This document shows, piece after piece, positions 1 to 12,600 of a DNA stretch of 64,000 nucleotides (position 1 is the first letter of the stretch; the number at the start of each line of letters is the position of its first letter). The notes beneath the pieces were generated by a model. The model had not been told where the DNA came from and searched no databases. It worked only from the letters and a program-made list of their open reading frames with translations. The stretch is taken from positions 80,021,268 through 80,085,267 of the forward strand of contig NC_089981.1 of NCBI RefSeq assembly GCF_036417845.1, read 5' to 3'. Origin of the DNA: Apteryx mantelli. Lineage: Eukaryota > Chordata > Aves > Apterygiformes > Apterygidae. Made by a program: the position numbers and the translations under genes.

Positions 1-3000
1 TCGTGCCGCACCTCTGACAACATGTGGTGTACATTGCTCTCCTGCTTTACATATCTTCACCTGCCTAGCAGGTGGGCTCCAGACCAGTCACCAAGAGTGC
101 AATAGCCTTGAATACCTACTGGGATAACTTACTCTGCTCAGACAAGTGCTTTATGGGAATGTGGAAAGGAAATAGTGCAAAAAAATCAAACACAAAAAGG
201 TAAATGCATTTCATTAGTATTGTCACTTGTGTTTCTGCCTGATTTCTTTGGTTTCCTGACATAAGTAGGGTGAAATCACCATGTTATATGTGCAGCATAG
301 CTTGTGCAATGCCTGGACTGCCTGCTGCTTCATATTTATTAATTGAGAAATCCTTGGGCAAATTGCCACTAGAACCATGACACTCTTGATAAACTCAGCA
401 GTTGATAGTATTCCAACAGCCCGCAAAGAAGCTGAAGTAGACTGATTACGCTGTGCAACTATATCTGCAGAAGGTTGATTATATGGTTTGCTTCCTAATT
501 AAACATCTAAACATCCATTTACCGAATAAAGTGAAATTGAGGGATCTTCAATTACAGCAGCCTGATGTGGAATAAGAGAACCAATGCAAAAATTCCTGGA
601 CTACAAAGACATTTTGCATGCCAAGCCCTCTCCAAAGAGCTGGCTAGAGCTCACATAGAGTTTGACATAATGAACATATCCTAAACCTTGTCACTCATTT
701 ATGAACAAAGGTGAAATGAAATCAAATGCTGAAGAAGTAATGAAATTAACATCTGTCTAAGCTTCTAGTGTGGAGTGGGAAGGAGCTATGATCATGAGCG
801 TGAGATGCCTCAGCATCATATCTGCTGGCATATTCACAGGGACTGTTCAGAAAGCAGCAGCATGACTTTCTGAAATGACTCCTCAATAGAATGAAAATCT
901 CTGTTCCAATAATTACGCCAACTGCTCCTGAAGGACTGAGAGCAATAAGCTCACCACTTAGAGGAGGAAAGGGGAGGGGAGGGAGGGACAATCTCTCCTT
1001 TGTCTTTCTTCTTGTTCCCTAGCTACTTTGTCTCTCCCTGACACTGAATCAGACATTCACTGGCATATCCAAACACAAAAATTACCATTTGGACTCAGCA
1101 GGATATCTGGGAATGATTTTCCCCATCACAGCTACACATTAGGTCTCATCCTGATCTTTAGGATTTAACAGCATTATTTCTGATGTGAGTAATTACAAAG
1201 CAAAGTAAAACGGCACTGTAGTTTCTTCTGCGGAGGAGCTGTAGAAGCTGAAGGATGTTGTCATGAGCATGAATGCATGCAAACTAGCCATGAATAAATT
1301 TAGACTGATGATTAGAAGAAGAGAGGGTCTGGAAAAGATTTCTTTTGGATGATGAGAGACCAGAGTTACTACACTGTTGTTTGAATTAAAGCTGGTGCAT
1401 TTACAAATGGAATCATATGATGCGGCAGGGGATGGAATTTAATGCCTAGTACATCCCTATGCTTCTTGGTCACCATTCAGCAGGTCTCCAAGTTCATTTC
1501 TTCATCATCAGTTTTCAGGACTTTTGTTTTGAGACAAACACAATTCCATGAATGCTGTAATGTCCTGTCCAGTCAGAGGGTTCTAGGGAAAAAGTAGTCA
1601 CTAAAGAGTTTGGAAACACAGCAAATAACTTTGTGTTGGGTCAAGACAAACATCTTGCTGGAGCCAAAACAACTTTTTATTTTATTTTTACTTCACCTGG
1701 GTGTACCTGTGCCCTGACACTTTTTTATTATTAATTTTTAGTTTCAGCTAAGTCACTTGCACAAGCCTGGGACAGTTGGTGGAAATGGGGCAAGTAAAGG
1801 GTTAATGGATAGAAAGTCTGAGCAGGGCAGAACATTACTGATGGTGATCCCAGGAGGGTGGGAAGATATATCATGGAGGTAGTTTGGGATCAAAGGTAGG
1901 ACTGGGTGAAGGAGCTGGATCCTGAAAGTAAAAGTGACAGATACAGTTCAGGTGAGAAACTGCTCTCCTGTGTTTTCCATCCCATTGGCTGCTGAAAATA
2001 ACAGCAAAGTCCTGAAACACTTTTCAAGAAAAATGACCCATAACACACTACAAAATCTCAAACTTCTTTATATCTTTCTGTTAGGAAGATAGCTATTTGT
2101 TTTTTCCTTATGTCCGTATCACTGAAATAGAGAGAGAGTGCCTTAGCAGCAGCTCTGGTAGACTGCGATATCCCCCACCAAGCATCAGAGGAAAGAGACT
2201 CCTCACAGTGTTCAAGTACACATTTTAGCTGCATATGTGAAAGTCAGTTTCCCTCTTAATCTTTTTGAGATCATATTTATTCCTATCTAGACTAGAATGG
2301 AAGCTTTGCACCAGCTGCCTTAAGAATAGGTTTATATCTTCTAACAGATAATGTCTTATTTAACTACAAAGAAGGAAAACTAGCTTTTCAGCAGCACTTT
2401 TTTTGTTTGTATTGTGTGATTATTGTGTATTGCTGTGTGATAATTCTCAAGTTCATATTTGGGCCAGTTGGTCTAAATTAGCACCTTTTAGAGCTACATC
2501 CATTTGTAGCTGAGGCCACGTGAGGATCTGCTGAACTGCTTCACAAAAGTCCACCTCTTACTCCAAGCGTACCATCTCGCTTCTACTTTCCATATGGCTT
2601 TTTGTTAGAAAAAAGGCCACCACACAGACACAGCCCATCATTACAGTGTCTGTGGTAGACCAGATGGCACTTGCAAAATTAGGGGGAGGATCTAAGCACC
2701 AAACAATTAGTACCAGACACAATCAATTCACAAGAAATGCATATCATTTAGTTCCAAATTTAGTAGTGAGAAGAATCAGTAACACATCAGAACTGAAAAG
2801 AAATGACAAAAATAAGAAAAGAAATGCATAGTATTGGCCTATTAATGGGAGCCCAAAGTACGGAATATTAAGTGCAGACTATATGTGGCTTTCTATGAAT
2901 GAAAAGCATATGGTTTAAAGGAACCCAGATTCACTTAAAGCTATCAAGTTTATCTAAATAAAGAAAACAGATACAATCGAGTCTTAAGAGCAAGTTTCTC

Positions 3001-6000
3001 TAAGAATAAGCAGGCCACAAATGGTTCAGTAATTCCCAAGGAGCTGTTTGGGGCTGATTGTGCTATTTAAGCAATGTGTCTCACAGGTTACTAATGCAAG
3101 CACAGTAGTCTGCCTGCTGCATTTTAAATTACCAGCCACTGCCAGCCCATTGTTTTATGTGATTCCCACTCTGAATAGATACGTTTATTCATAAATTACT
3201 GGCTGTTCAGAGAGTCTCAGCTTTGCGAAACTTACCACAGAGTATATTTCTTTAGTCAACTTATACCAAACACGCCCTATACAAGCTTCTGTGAGCTTCA
3301 TTCAGGCATACCAAAAGCAGATCGCTGTTGATCTGGGAAGCCTGAAAGTGTGTCAGGAATCAGCTGCTAAGTGTAGTCAGTCACTGAACCTCAGTTAAGA
3401 GCAGGAGGGCAACAGGTCTGTTTCAGGAAGCAGTGGGTAACATGCCGTAGCTCACTCCAGGCTCCTCTCCGGGCCAAGGGTTCTGGTTAAAAGCCACCCT
3501 TGGGGATACGGCTGTGTTTGCCACAAGCTAGTGTCATAGCAATGACACCAGCACAGTCCAAGACTGACTGCATGTCAGAAAATACCATTATCTGAAGTCA
3601 TTTCCTGCACTGCAAGAAAATGTACGGTATATTCTGATAAATGAAGAGAAACCTCAGAAGTGGGGAAAGATCCTTGATTTATATTTAAAATGAGCTCTCT
3701 GAGATGCAAGCACAGAGAGAGATGTAAAGTGATGCCCATGTCCAGTGGGGCGTGCACAGCTTGTCTCAGTAGTTCTGCACCAGGACTTTGACATGGGGGC
3801 AAGTTTTCGCTGTGGAAAATCCTCCTTGTCCTTCCCAATGCAGCCCAACAAATTCACCATAAGGAATTCACATTCAAGGCAAGGTCACTCTGAAGAAGTC
3901 TCCTCCTCCCATGTCTCCTGGTGGTAGGTATTAAAAAATTCCTCTGCCTTAGAATACTGTAGGGGTGATTCACTGGGCAAGTGGAGGTGTTCCCATCAGA
4001 GCTAGTCCTCTCAGCTCCCTTCATACCAAGGGGAGAGAAATAGACACTCATAAGGTGTATCATCTGCTTCTAAATTAAACACCTAAATTGCAGGGGGAAG
4101 GGGAATTGACCCCTAAAAACACTTGTTTCTGTCCTTTGAATATAGCAGGACCCTGGGGTGGCTACTGACATGGAGATATCTACTCTATAGGCAGCTAATG
4201 TCAGAGAAGCTGAATGCCAGCTTTGCAGTTAGTGAGAGAAACTCTGCTCTGTGGGGACAATCCTACACGGATTTAAAGTCTCTCTCCAGCTCCTTGGAGA
4301 GAAACTGTCATGGGCTGTTACCTCATCTGTTTTAGAGCTCTTAGGATGGGATGAATTGCTCCCAGGGACTGCCTAGGTCTCTCCCATTGACTGTACAAGG
4401 AGGCCTAGTTTGGGCTTTCATACAGCCAGCAAGTTAGGTGAAATGAGTTCCACATGAAGCCACCTCACCTGAAGGTGCTATGAAACTGCACCAGTAAGAG
4501 AATCAAGGGGTTCTGGCTACTCCGTCACACCTTGGTCTGCGAAGCACAATCAATTCCTCTAAAAAAAGTTGGCAGAATACTTAGAACATCTTTGAATACG
4601 TCTACCAGTTCAAAGCAGGTTTTATTTAGCCTATCATCCCAAAATGCTGCTATCCTTGCTTTGGCTGGGCAACCCTCTGCTCCTTCCTCTCATGTCAGCC
4701 CTTGATAGGAGCTGGAGGTAACACAGACTCTCCAGTGCTCAGTGGGTGGTTTCTGGAGCAGAAAGCATAGGCAAACAACATAAATTAAAGGAAACCAAGC
4801 TGTATTAACTTGTCCTGGGGTCTAGGCTGAACCAGCAATCTGCATGGTCAGCCACAGCCTGCCTGCATGTTCATATAAATCAAACCCAATGAAATGTCGA
4901 CAGAAGAGCCAAATTTCGTACATCTGCTCCAAACCCAGGGTTTGCACTGTGCAGTTCCTTTCACAAACAGACAGGGACTCAGGCCTTGGCTGAGCCCTGC
5001 TACTTCAAGGAGCCTGCGTGATGGGATGTCGGATTAAATTGAAATGCATCCTTCACCCAGCTCCCCATTTCACCCAGCCCTACTGTTCCAGAAGTGAGCA
5101 GGAGCACAGCCAGCGTCATGTAACATAGGTCTCTGTGTGGGGGGACCCGGGTAATATTCGGACATAGACTGCATGCCAGACACACACAGCCAAAATGCAA
5201 AACCCCTCGTCCGCTCTATGTGCTTGCTTTGCGTGGGTGAGGAGCTGGTGTGCGTGACAGATGAGGAGAGCTGCAAAGCAGGCAGGTCAGTTCTGTGATG
5301 AGGGTCAGTGCTATTTCGATGGCTGCAAGATGCTCTAATTATAGTGTTGGGAAGGCTGGAAGCTGCCAGATTTGATTCGGGAATATAGAATCCTCCTGTG
5401 GCACAGGAGCTAGAGACTAAAAACACTTGTTGTTTTGTTTTGCTCTTGTTTTCTTAACCAAGTGAGAGACAAAAACCTCTGAGGAAGGAAAGGCAACTCT
5501 GAGGTTATAATAGAGCCCCAGGAATCCTGAACATATATATAATTAGACACTCAGAAAAAAGTCAAGGCAACCTCGTGTTTATTGCGCTGGCTCCATCTCC
5601 TGTGCTTTTGGCACTGTGTTTTTTTACTTGCGCTTCAGACAATTGACCGGGCCATTAAACATTCTTCACCAGTATAAACAGAGGAGGAAGCTCTGTGGCT
5701 CATTCAAGCGCAGAGCCTTTGGTGGGTGTTGCTCTTCAAGAGGGTTCAGGCAAGTACATGACTTTATATATACTGAGATATTCCTCTCTGCTACCTTCTC
5801 TGTGCTCTGCTCTGCCTTCCTGAAAAACTGTTGCAGGGTTGCTCGTCGGATATTAGAGGATTTACAGCAGTATTTCCTTCAGTTTTTATGCTCTGATTAA
5901 TCCCCACATAGCTGTGAGCTACGCAGCCCGCAGAAGCCTTCGGTCACAGCAGCGCAGAGCAGTCACCTCCCCGGGAGCGCGAGGGGGGTGGTATTTGTGA

Positions 6001-6015
6001 GAGGTGGGATGAGGA
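1..6015. other. Non-coding stretch, no gene recognised
   Basis: AT-rich, stop-dense sequence in all frames. Open frames here are short (about 118 codons or fewer), overlap each other on opposite strands and encode nothing I recognise. By synteny this should lie between KIF26A and NRAC or hold 5' parts of NRAC. I looked for an exon matching the N-terminal part of NRAC and did not find one. A GC-richer patch at about 5925-6000 is too short to call a CpG island. Confidence 0.6.
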
Positions 6016-6140
6016 ATCGGTCAACCCCAGCTCTGAGCTCTGCTGCTGGCTTGCTAAGGAGCCCTGGGCAAGTCACTTTGCAGCCTGTTGCCTCAGTTTC
6101 CCCCTCTGACAGGTGGAAAAAGTAGCACAGAGCCAGTAGG
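6016..6140 (-). repeat. MIR-like SINE relic
   Basis: The + strand reads gggcaagtcacttt, then gcctcagtttccccctctga and a g/a-rich tail. This is the diagnostic MIR core in reverse orientation (gggcaagtcactta ... cctcagtttcctcatctgta). It is a degenerate ancient insertion with no coding potential. Ends are approximate because the flanks have decayed. Confidence 0.75.
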
Positions 6141-9100
6141 GTGAAACGCTCTCAGAGACTTTGATGAAAACAGCAATCAGATATGGGAAACGAGTTCTGT
6201 GTTATCACTAATGATGCTAGCAACAGCTTAATGAACCAACTTCTGGGAACGCTGCCCATTCCTTGCCTGCACCGACTTTCTCTATGCCTTACTCCTCTAG
6301 GGTCTCTAATTGCTTTAGAGATCACCGTGCCCCCATGACGTGCTTGCATCTCTCCTGCACTTCAGCCACCTCTCCTCCAGCTATCTCCTTTGGAAGCTCA
6401 GTTGAGCACGTTACCTTCTTTTTCCCTTTTCCCCCTGAAGATCCCCACTTTACATACTTGCTCTTGTTTTAGGCTTAGGCAGCCTCGCATACTCCCTCCT
6501 CCCCTCTCTCTTGTCCTCTCCAGTGGTCAGGGTGCTGCTTGGTGGTCCTGGCCAGCTGAAAGCTCAGCAGTGCAGAACAGCTGGCCAGATCACCAGCACA
6601 TCAAGTGTCAGGTAAATCAGACAGTGATTTGTGCTAGCTATTCCTGCTTGGGAGAGAGGGTGCTTGCTCTCATTTTTTCTGTAGTTGTCCAAGCACTTGC
6701 ACCACACATCAGGATGATTTCTTTTTTGCATCTGAGAGAGAGGAAATAGTTGGGAACCAGTAACTGGTGCAATGCCAGAGCAATGGGGCAGCATCCAGGA
6801 CACATTGTGATCTATTCGCTGTATCACTACTCCTCAAGCAGGGATCCATCACCTAAATTCAGATGTCCTGTAAGCAATACACTGTAAAAACATCTAAATT
6901 CAGATACATTGATACCCTTTAATTTTATCCAGGATTGTGTTTAATCAAATCCAAGACAAATTTATCCCAGATAACAGTAATAGCATTAAATATTGAACCA
7001 GAGAGGAATTCAGTCCATTTTCTCTTCCTTACAGACAGATGATTTATGCAAACTGCAAAACTGCTGAGGCAAACACAAATACAAGAGAAGATACAAGTGC
7101 ACAGCAATCCCCTCTCAGTGGTGACCATGCTGGCTGTAGTGCTTTATTCCAGTCTATTTACAAATTATTAAACATATTGACTGCAGCTTCATGTTTTGAA
7201 ATCAAGAAGACAAAGAATCCATTTTTATTACTTTATTAACCTTTTTTATTTAACCTGGTAATAAAACTACTCAACTGTGTGGTGAAATCTCGATTAAAAT
7301 TTGCCTTAGCTCCAGGAGCCACACAGATAAATGCTCCAGTAGTTATCTAAGTTGGTTTCCCAGTAAAAGCTTTGCTCTGCTATCAGATTCTGTTATGTGG
7401 CACATAGATCCCTGCTTTACAGCCAGCATCATTTCAGGAGGTAGTTTGAAAGCTTTCAGGCTCTTCCAATGATTGCTTTGCTTTTCTTTCACAGCAATTA
7501 CAGTCCCTTCATTTAATTTCAATGGAAACTTTAGTGTTTTAGACCTTGCCCATGTAGCTGAATGCCATGAGCATCTCTGGATCTTATTTCCAGTCCTCAG
7601 GAGGACCGGTTTTGATGACCTAGTCTGATTACAGCATCTTTGACAGCTTTAAAGGAATTTGCTCGGAGGAAGGAGACAGCTGCTGCTCTGATGAAGGATT
7701 TTTCTGAGCAGGCCTCCCAAGCTGGCCGTGTCAGTATGAGATGCTGCCTGCACTTTTCATCATGACCAACAGGTACGTCCAAAAATGGTTTTGTGTTCTT
7801 GCCCTACATAGGCCAGTGTAGAGAGAGCTTCTATCATAAAACTGCTTAAACTGGTTCTGTCAAAATACTGCAGCTTCTTGGCTTCTTTTCCCTTGTGTAA
7901 TATATTCAGTCTCTCCAGACACTGTGGGCTGGATCTTTAGTCTGCTGTAAACTGGCATTGCTCCTTCAATTTATACAGTTTCCAGGGCGGGAACTGTCTC
8001 TTTACCAATGTCTGTAGGTGTTATACAGACCTGGTCTTAAAGAAGACTAATGAAAACTAGCATATTATTTATGATCAATAATAATCATTGTTAGGAGCTG
8101 ATATCATTAACAGGTGATGCAATAAAATCTATTAATGGACTTTGGGGGATTGAATCAGTATAAAAGCAATACAGTAACCTGCTCCTTTAGACCTTACTTT
8201 GCCATTAATGCTAAAGAGGTTGATAACAGTTCAGATCCCCAGGAACCCACTTTATGCAGAAAGAAGGTCTAAGCCACTTGCAGTGTGTGGAGCAGGAAAG
8301 GTCTATGACACCTGCCCAGTGCCATTCCCAAGCCCAAGAACTGACCTCTATTTTGTTCCTATAAAGCACCTAGAGTGAACAGGCCATTATTCAGATAGGA
8401 GTGTTTTGTAATAAAAGTTCTTGACAATTTTCTGAAATTAGAAAGTATTAATTATATATGCATCCCAGAGGAGCTGCCTGACTTTTTTGGAGCAAATAAA
8501 TCAAAGATTTCAGACAGAAGGGGTTTGGCTGTCCTTTTAGGGTTACACACTCCTAGGGCCAGAACTACTGCTATATAGACTGTTGTGCAAAGACAAAATA
8601 TGGGGGAATTCTTCCATAAGACATCTCCAGTCCTCTTTCTGTGCAAAGTGACCCCTGTGTAAGCTGGTGGCCTGAAGAACTGAGGACTGGTTGGTACACT
8701 GGAGTGCTAGCTTCTTGCCTCCAGGGCCCATCTCCTCTGCTACATGCTGCCCCCCAAATCTGACTCCAGATCAGCAAGTAAAGGTGACATAGACCACCAG
8801 TTCCACCTGCTCCAAATCCCCCTCTTTCTTCTCCTCTGTCACACTTATTTAAGTTGCACATTCCTAGAAAAAAGGAAGTGGAGTCATTATGCTGTCATGC
8901 AAGTGGTTGATTTCCATTCAGTGAACCCAAAGGAGCTGAAAGAGTGCTCTCTGAAATGGCAGTGGGGAGCACAGAAAAGGTCTTGTCTCACAGCCATGCA
9001 AACCTACCTGGCTCTGTTGGCCTGGTGCTTACTTGGTCTCCTTCTCCAACACTGATGCTGGTTCACACAAAGTCACGGTCTTCCCAGATCCTCCTGAGAG

Positions 9101-9507
9101 ACATGACAGAGTAGTTGCTCAAGGAGCCACCTTTTTCCTATGAGTTACTTTGAGGATGCTCTCTCGTGCTCTAGTCTCAGATGCACTTTCCACCCATGCT
9201 TTTGCCAAAGGACACATTTTGCATCCGGTGAAAACGTGCAGACTTCAAGAAAGTGTGTTCTTCTCCACATGCCCACCTACCTGAAACAGGAGAGGTACCT
9301 CGTCTGGCTCACCCACCACACTCTGGTAGTGGATTGAAGCCACGTCTGCAGCATTTGCTGCCACTATGGCAAATGCCAGGTAAAAATTCTTCTAGCACAG
9401 CCTGATAAATCTAGGCCAGAAGAGCAGATGAGAAGTAGACAGACTACAAGGCTTAGAAATGGGAACCAGGTGCCTTTGTGCAGTGACTGGTGGATGTGGG
9501 AGAAATT
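6141..9507. other. Non-coding stretch, no gene recognised
   Basis: No recognisable exon, RNA gene or young transposon. The longest frames (87-103 codons) have low-complexity, unfamiliar translations and are treated as chance. Weak MIR-like phrasing around 7980-8030 (gggcgggaactgtctcttta) is too short to call. Confidence 0.55.
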
Positions 9508-9655
9508 CATTTAAGGAGAAGGAAGTGTGAGGTAGATATTTTATTTATTATTTTAAACTATTTTTAAATTATTTCTAAATTATTTTTATTATTATTTATT
9601 ATTATTATTTCTAAATTATTTATTTATATCATTTAAAGAGAAGGAAGTGTGAGGT
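9508..9655. repeat. AT-rich tract flanked by 26-bp direct repeats
   Basis: A 26-bp sequence (catttaaggagaaggaagtg..., 9508-9533) recurs with one mismatch at 9630-9655. The 96 bp between are almost entirely A/T and made of tta/ttta/ctaaatt units, with tatttctaaattatt itself repeated. This is a local duplication by slippage or unequal exchange followed by AT expansion, or less likely an AT insertion with an unusually long target duplication. Confidence 0.8.
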
Positions 9656-12600
9656 TCATGTGCTGCAAGCAAAGAGTGTATTATTCAGAAGATTATGCTG
9701 TGTGTAAGTGACAAAAGGCTGGAAATTCACCACTCATAATAAGCTAGTGATAGCAGACAAGCCAGTGGAAATGGGACAGATGAAAGACCTTGGCCATTTG
9801 GCAGAAGTCAGTAAAACTATAGCTCAAGAGAGCAGAGTGGCAACCTTACAGTCAGATTGTGCCCCTCACATTAAAGTGACTTTAATCAGAGGGAAATAAA
9901 TTATTGCTCTAGTCAGAGAAGAAACTTGATATGTTGTTTTGGGATCAGCAGTTTTTTGCCCCATCTTTGTGTTTTACATGACTTCACTTGACTGAAGAGC
10001 AAGTTCTGGTAATACACATGCACCAGCAAATTTCCACTGACTGCAATATTTTTGCATGGGTATAAGAGGAAGACAACTTGACCCAAAGTGCCCTAACAAA
10101 TAAGTTTTGCTTTTTTAATAAAAATCTATTAGTCTCATAGATTACAAAAGCAGAGGTCAAATCCTGCCTGGTTTCTGCATGCAAAATTCTTCAGTGGAGT
10201 CAACATCCCTGGTTATGGAGCGGAGGCAGGATTAGGCCTCCTTTTACATTTTTTTAGAAATTTTGCACAGAAAAGATTTGTAGGGAAAATACATCTCATT
10301 CAAACAGACAGCAGCTTTCCTGGAAAGCAGTCCTATAGCATCCCATGCTAATAGCTTCTTGTTTTGGACTTGACAGATACGTCTGTCAATGAAGTTGACA
10401 ATTTCCCAGCTTCGGCACTGTCTATGCAGCAAGTGACAAAGCTTGCCAAAAACAGGAGTGTCACAGAAAGGTGTTTTAGATGTACAGCCTGAGGGCTGCT
10501 GAGCTGGAATCACAAAAACAGGAGAGGTTGTCTTCTGGAAGGAAGTGTTGTTGCATCAACTTTCCATCACCTTTATTTCAGAGTGGAATGAACCTTTTGG
10601 CCTAGTGTGGTACAAAAGGGAACAATTTGTTTTCAGTTCCCCAAAACACAAGGACACGTGCTAACCCTAGGTGGAGAGTGCAAGAGCACTCCAGTTTCAG
10701 TTCCCCCTAGAAACCCTAGAAATGCTTGCTAGAAACTGGTATAATGTGAGCGCAAGAATGCAAGACACTGAACCAGCTCACAGATTTTACTTTTGTCAAG
10801 TTGTAGCCACATAGCCAGAATCATGATAAAATGAGAGCTCAGTTCCAATCCTCCTCTCTTCAGACACTATTAATTCACCATCTGCCTCACCTGTGAAGCT
10901 TATTCCTTGCCCTTGCATTTGTCTATCTTTAAAAGAAAAGGTGAAGTAATTTCCATTGTTTCACTGAGGAGACTGATTGAAAGGCTCAAATATCTGAGAT
11001 GATGAAAAGTATGCTGATGAGAATTCCCCACATCAGAAAAAAGCTGATTTGTCGAAACAGAAATGATTCCCACGAGTATATAATTTAGGCTAAAATGTTT
11101 CTTGGTCCTGTACTAAATTTCTGATAAAAATGAAAGAGAGAAAGGAAAAAAGATGAGAGTGAGCCATAACTGTTACAAGGCAGCTAGTGATAACTTGCTA
11201 AGGTCACTGGAAGGGGCATCCCATTTTAAAGATCTGATCCAAACCTGTTGGGGATAAGAGCTGGACCTTGGTTTCACATTCTCCAGTAAAAGCCTATCCT
11301 GTTCTCAGCTCTTCCTTCATAAGACACAGACCTTCTGGGAGGGAGCAGGTCCCTCTGACACTCCTGCAGACATGCCAACATGTCCAATGATGCTCTGCTT
11401 TGGAATGAAAACACAGCTCAAACCATCCATTTGGTTGTGCAAAACAGAACTGGCTTTCTGCCTGACTTGCCAGTAGATCCTGAAGTCCAAAAGTGTTCTT
11501 TGATGTGCTGCCTGAATTTTCCCATTTTTAATTTCCTCACCTCTGTTAAAATTGAGAGTTAATTGAATATAGGCTCCAGAAGCACTTGGACAGTTTTGAA
11601 AATTGTACAGGTTACTCTTTGTTAAAACTACTTGTTCTACTCTGAAAACACCAGCCTCCAAGGCTTGCAGAGGTGGAGGAGAAAGACTCGCATACTAATT
11701 ACAAGAAATTAAATCCAGAACAAATAACCTCTTTAGTGGACTTTAATATAATTAACATTAGTGTAAAGCAGCTACCAATGACAGAAGGATTTGCCACTTG
11801 CTTTTTACATTCTTCATCCACTATCATCCTCCAAGCTATTTCCAATTCATGTGTATTTTATTCATTTGGGCTTTTCTCAGGCTTCTATCTGTCCTTCTCT
11901 GCAGTTTTCTGTTCTTCTTTCATGTCACTAATCTAATCTAATCCCCCTCCAAGGTGACTCTGCAAATGGAGCTCAAGAACATTTGCATCAATGCCTTCAA
12001 ATGATCTTATTCAACGATGCCTGTGTCTAGGTGGTTTACAATTCCCTTGGCTTCTTCTTTTCCCACTGCCTTGCAAAGCTTATGTCCCACTTGCTGCCTT
12101 CTCAGGACCAATCTGGGCATTAATGGCTACCAGTTTTCTCAAATCCATTAAGCGGCCCACTGAAGTCAACAGGAGCCTTTTGATATCTCCACAATTTAGG
12201 CGAGACTGCTAATCCCCATTTTAGACTATATCCTGCAGTTATCCTAGCCTGAATTCTCCTCAGGCCAAAATTCACTTGGGGAAATCGGTAATCATTAAAA
12301 AAAGCACCAATCAGCACAACACAGAACACAAAGTGATTGCTGCTATAATGGAACTCCTAAAGATAATTCTGTTCTTGCTTTTCCTGCTGGTTTTTATTAT
12401 CATGCTTTTTTGCCTCCCCTTTTATTTTATGCCAGCTCAGCCATCCACCTTCTGGCAGTTGGTTCAGTCTTCTCGTTTGTCTCATGGCTGGTAGCAGCCC
12501 TGCCATCAACAACAGCCCAGGATGCTTTAAGAAGAGGTTCTATTACCACTCCTTTTAGTTCCTAAAATATGATGACTGGGTGATAAAAGGTCTTTCAGAA

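Noticed and set aside
12140-12190. Phrase cactgaagtcaacaggagcc, and similar wording near 42600-42660
   Set aside because: Resembles a widespread amniote repeat phrase (gaagtcaatgggagc), but too short to assign to a family.
12276-12494. Hydrophobic frame resembling a transmembrane peptide
   Set aside because: Hydrophobicity comes from T-rich DNA (ttt/ctt/att codons). No homologue recognised.
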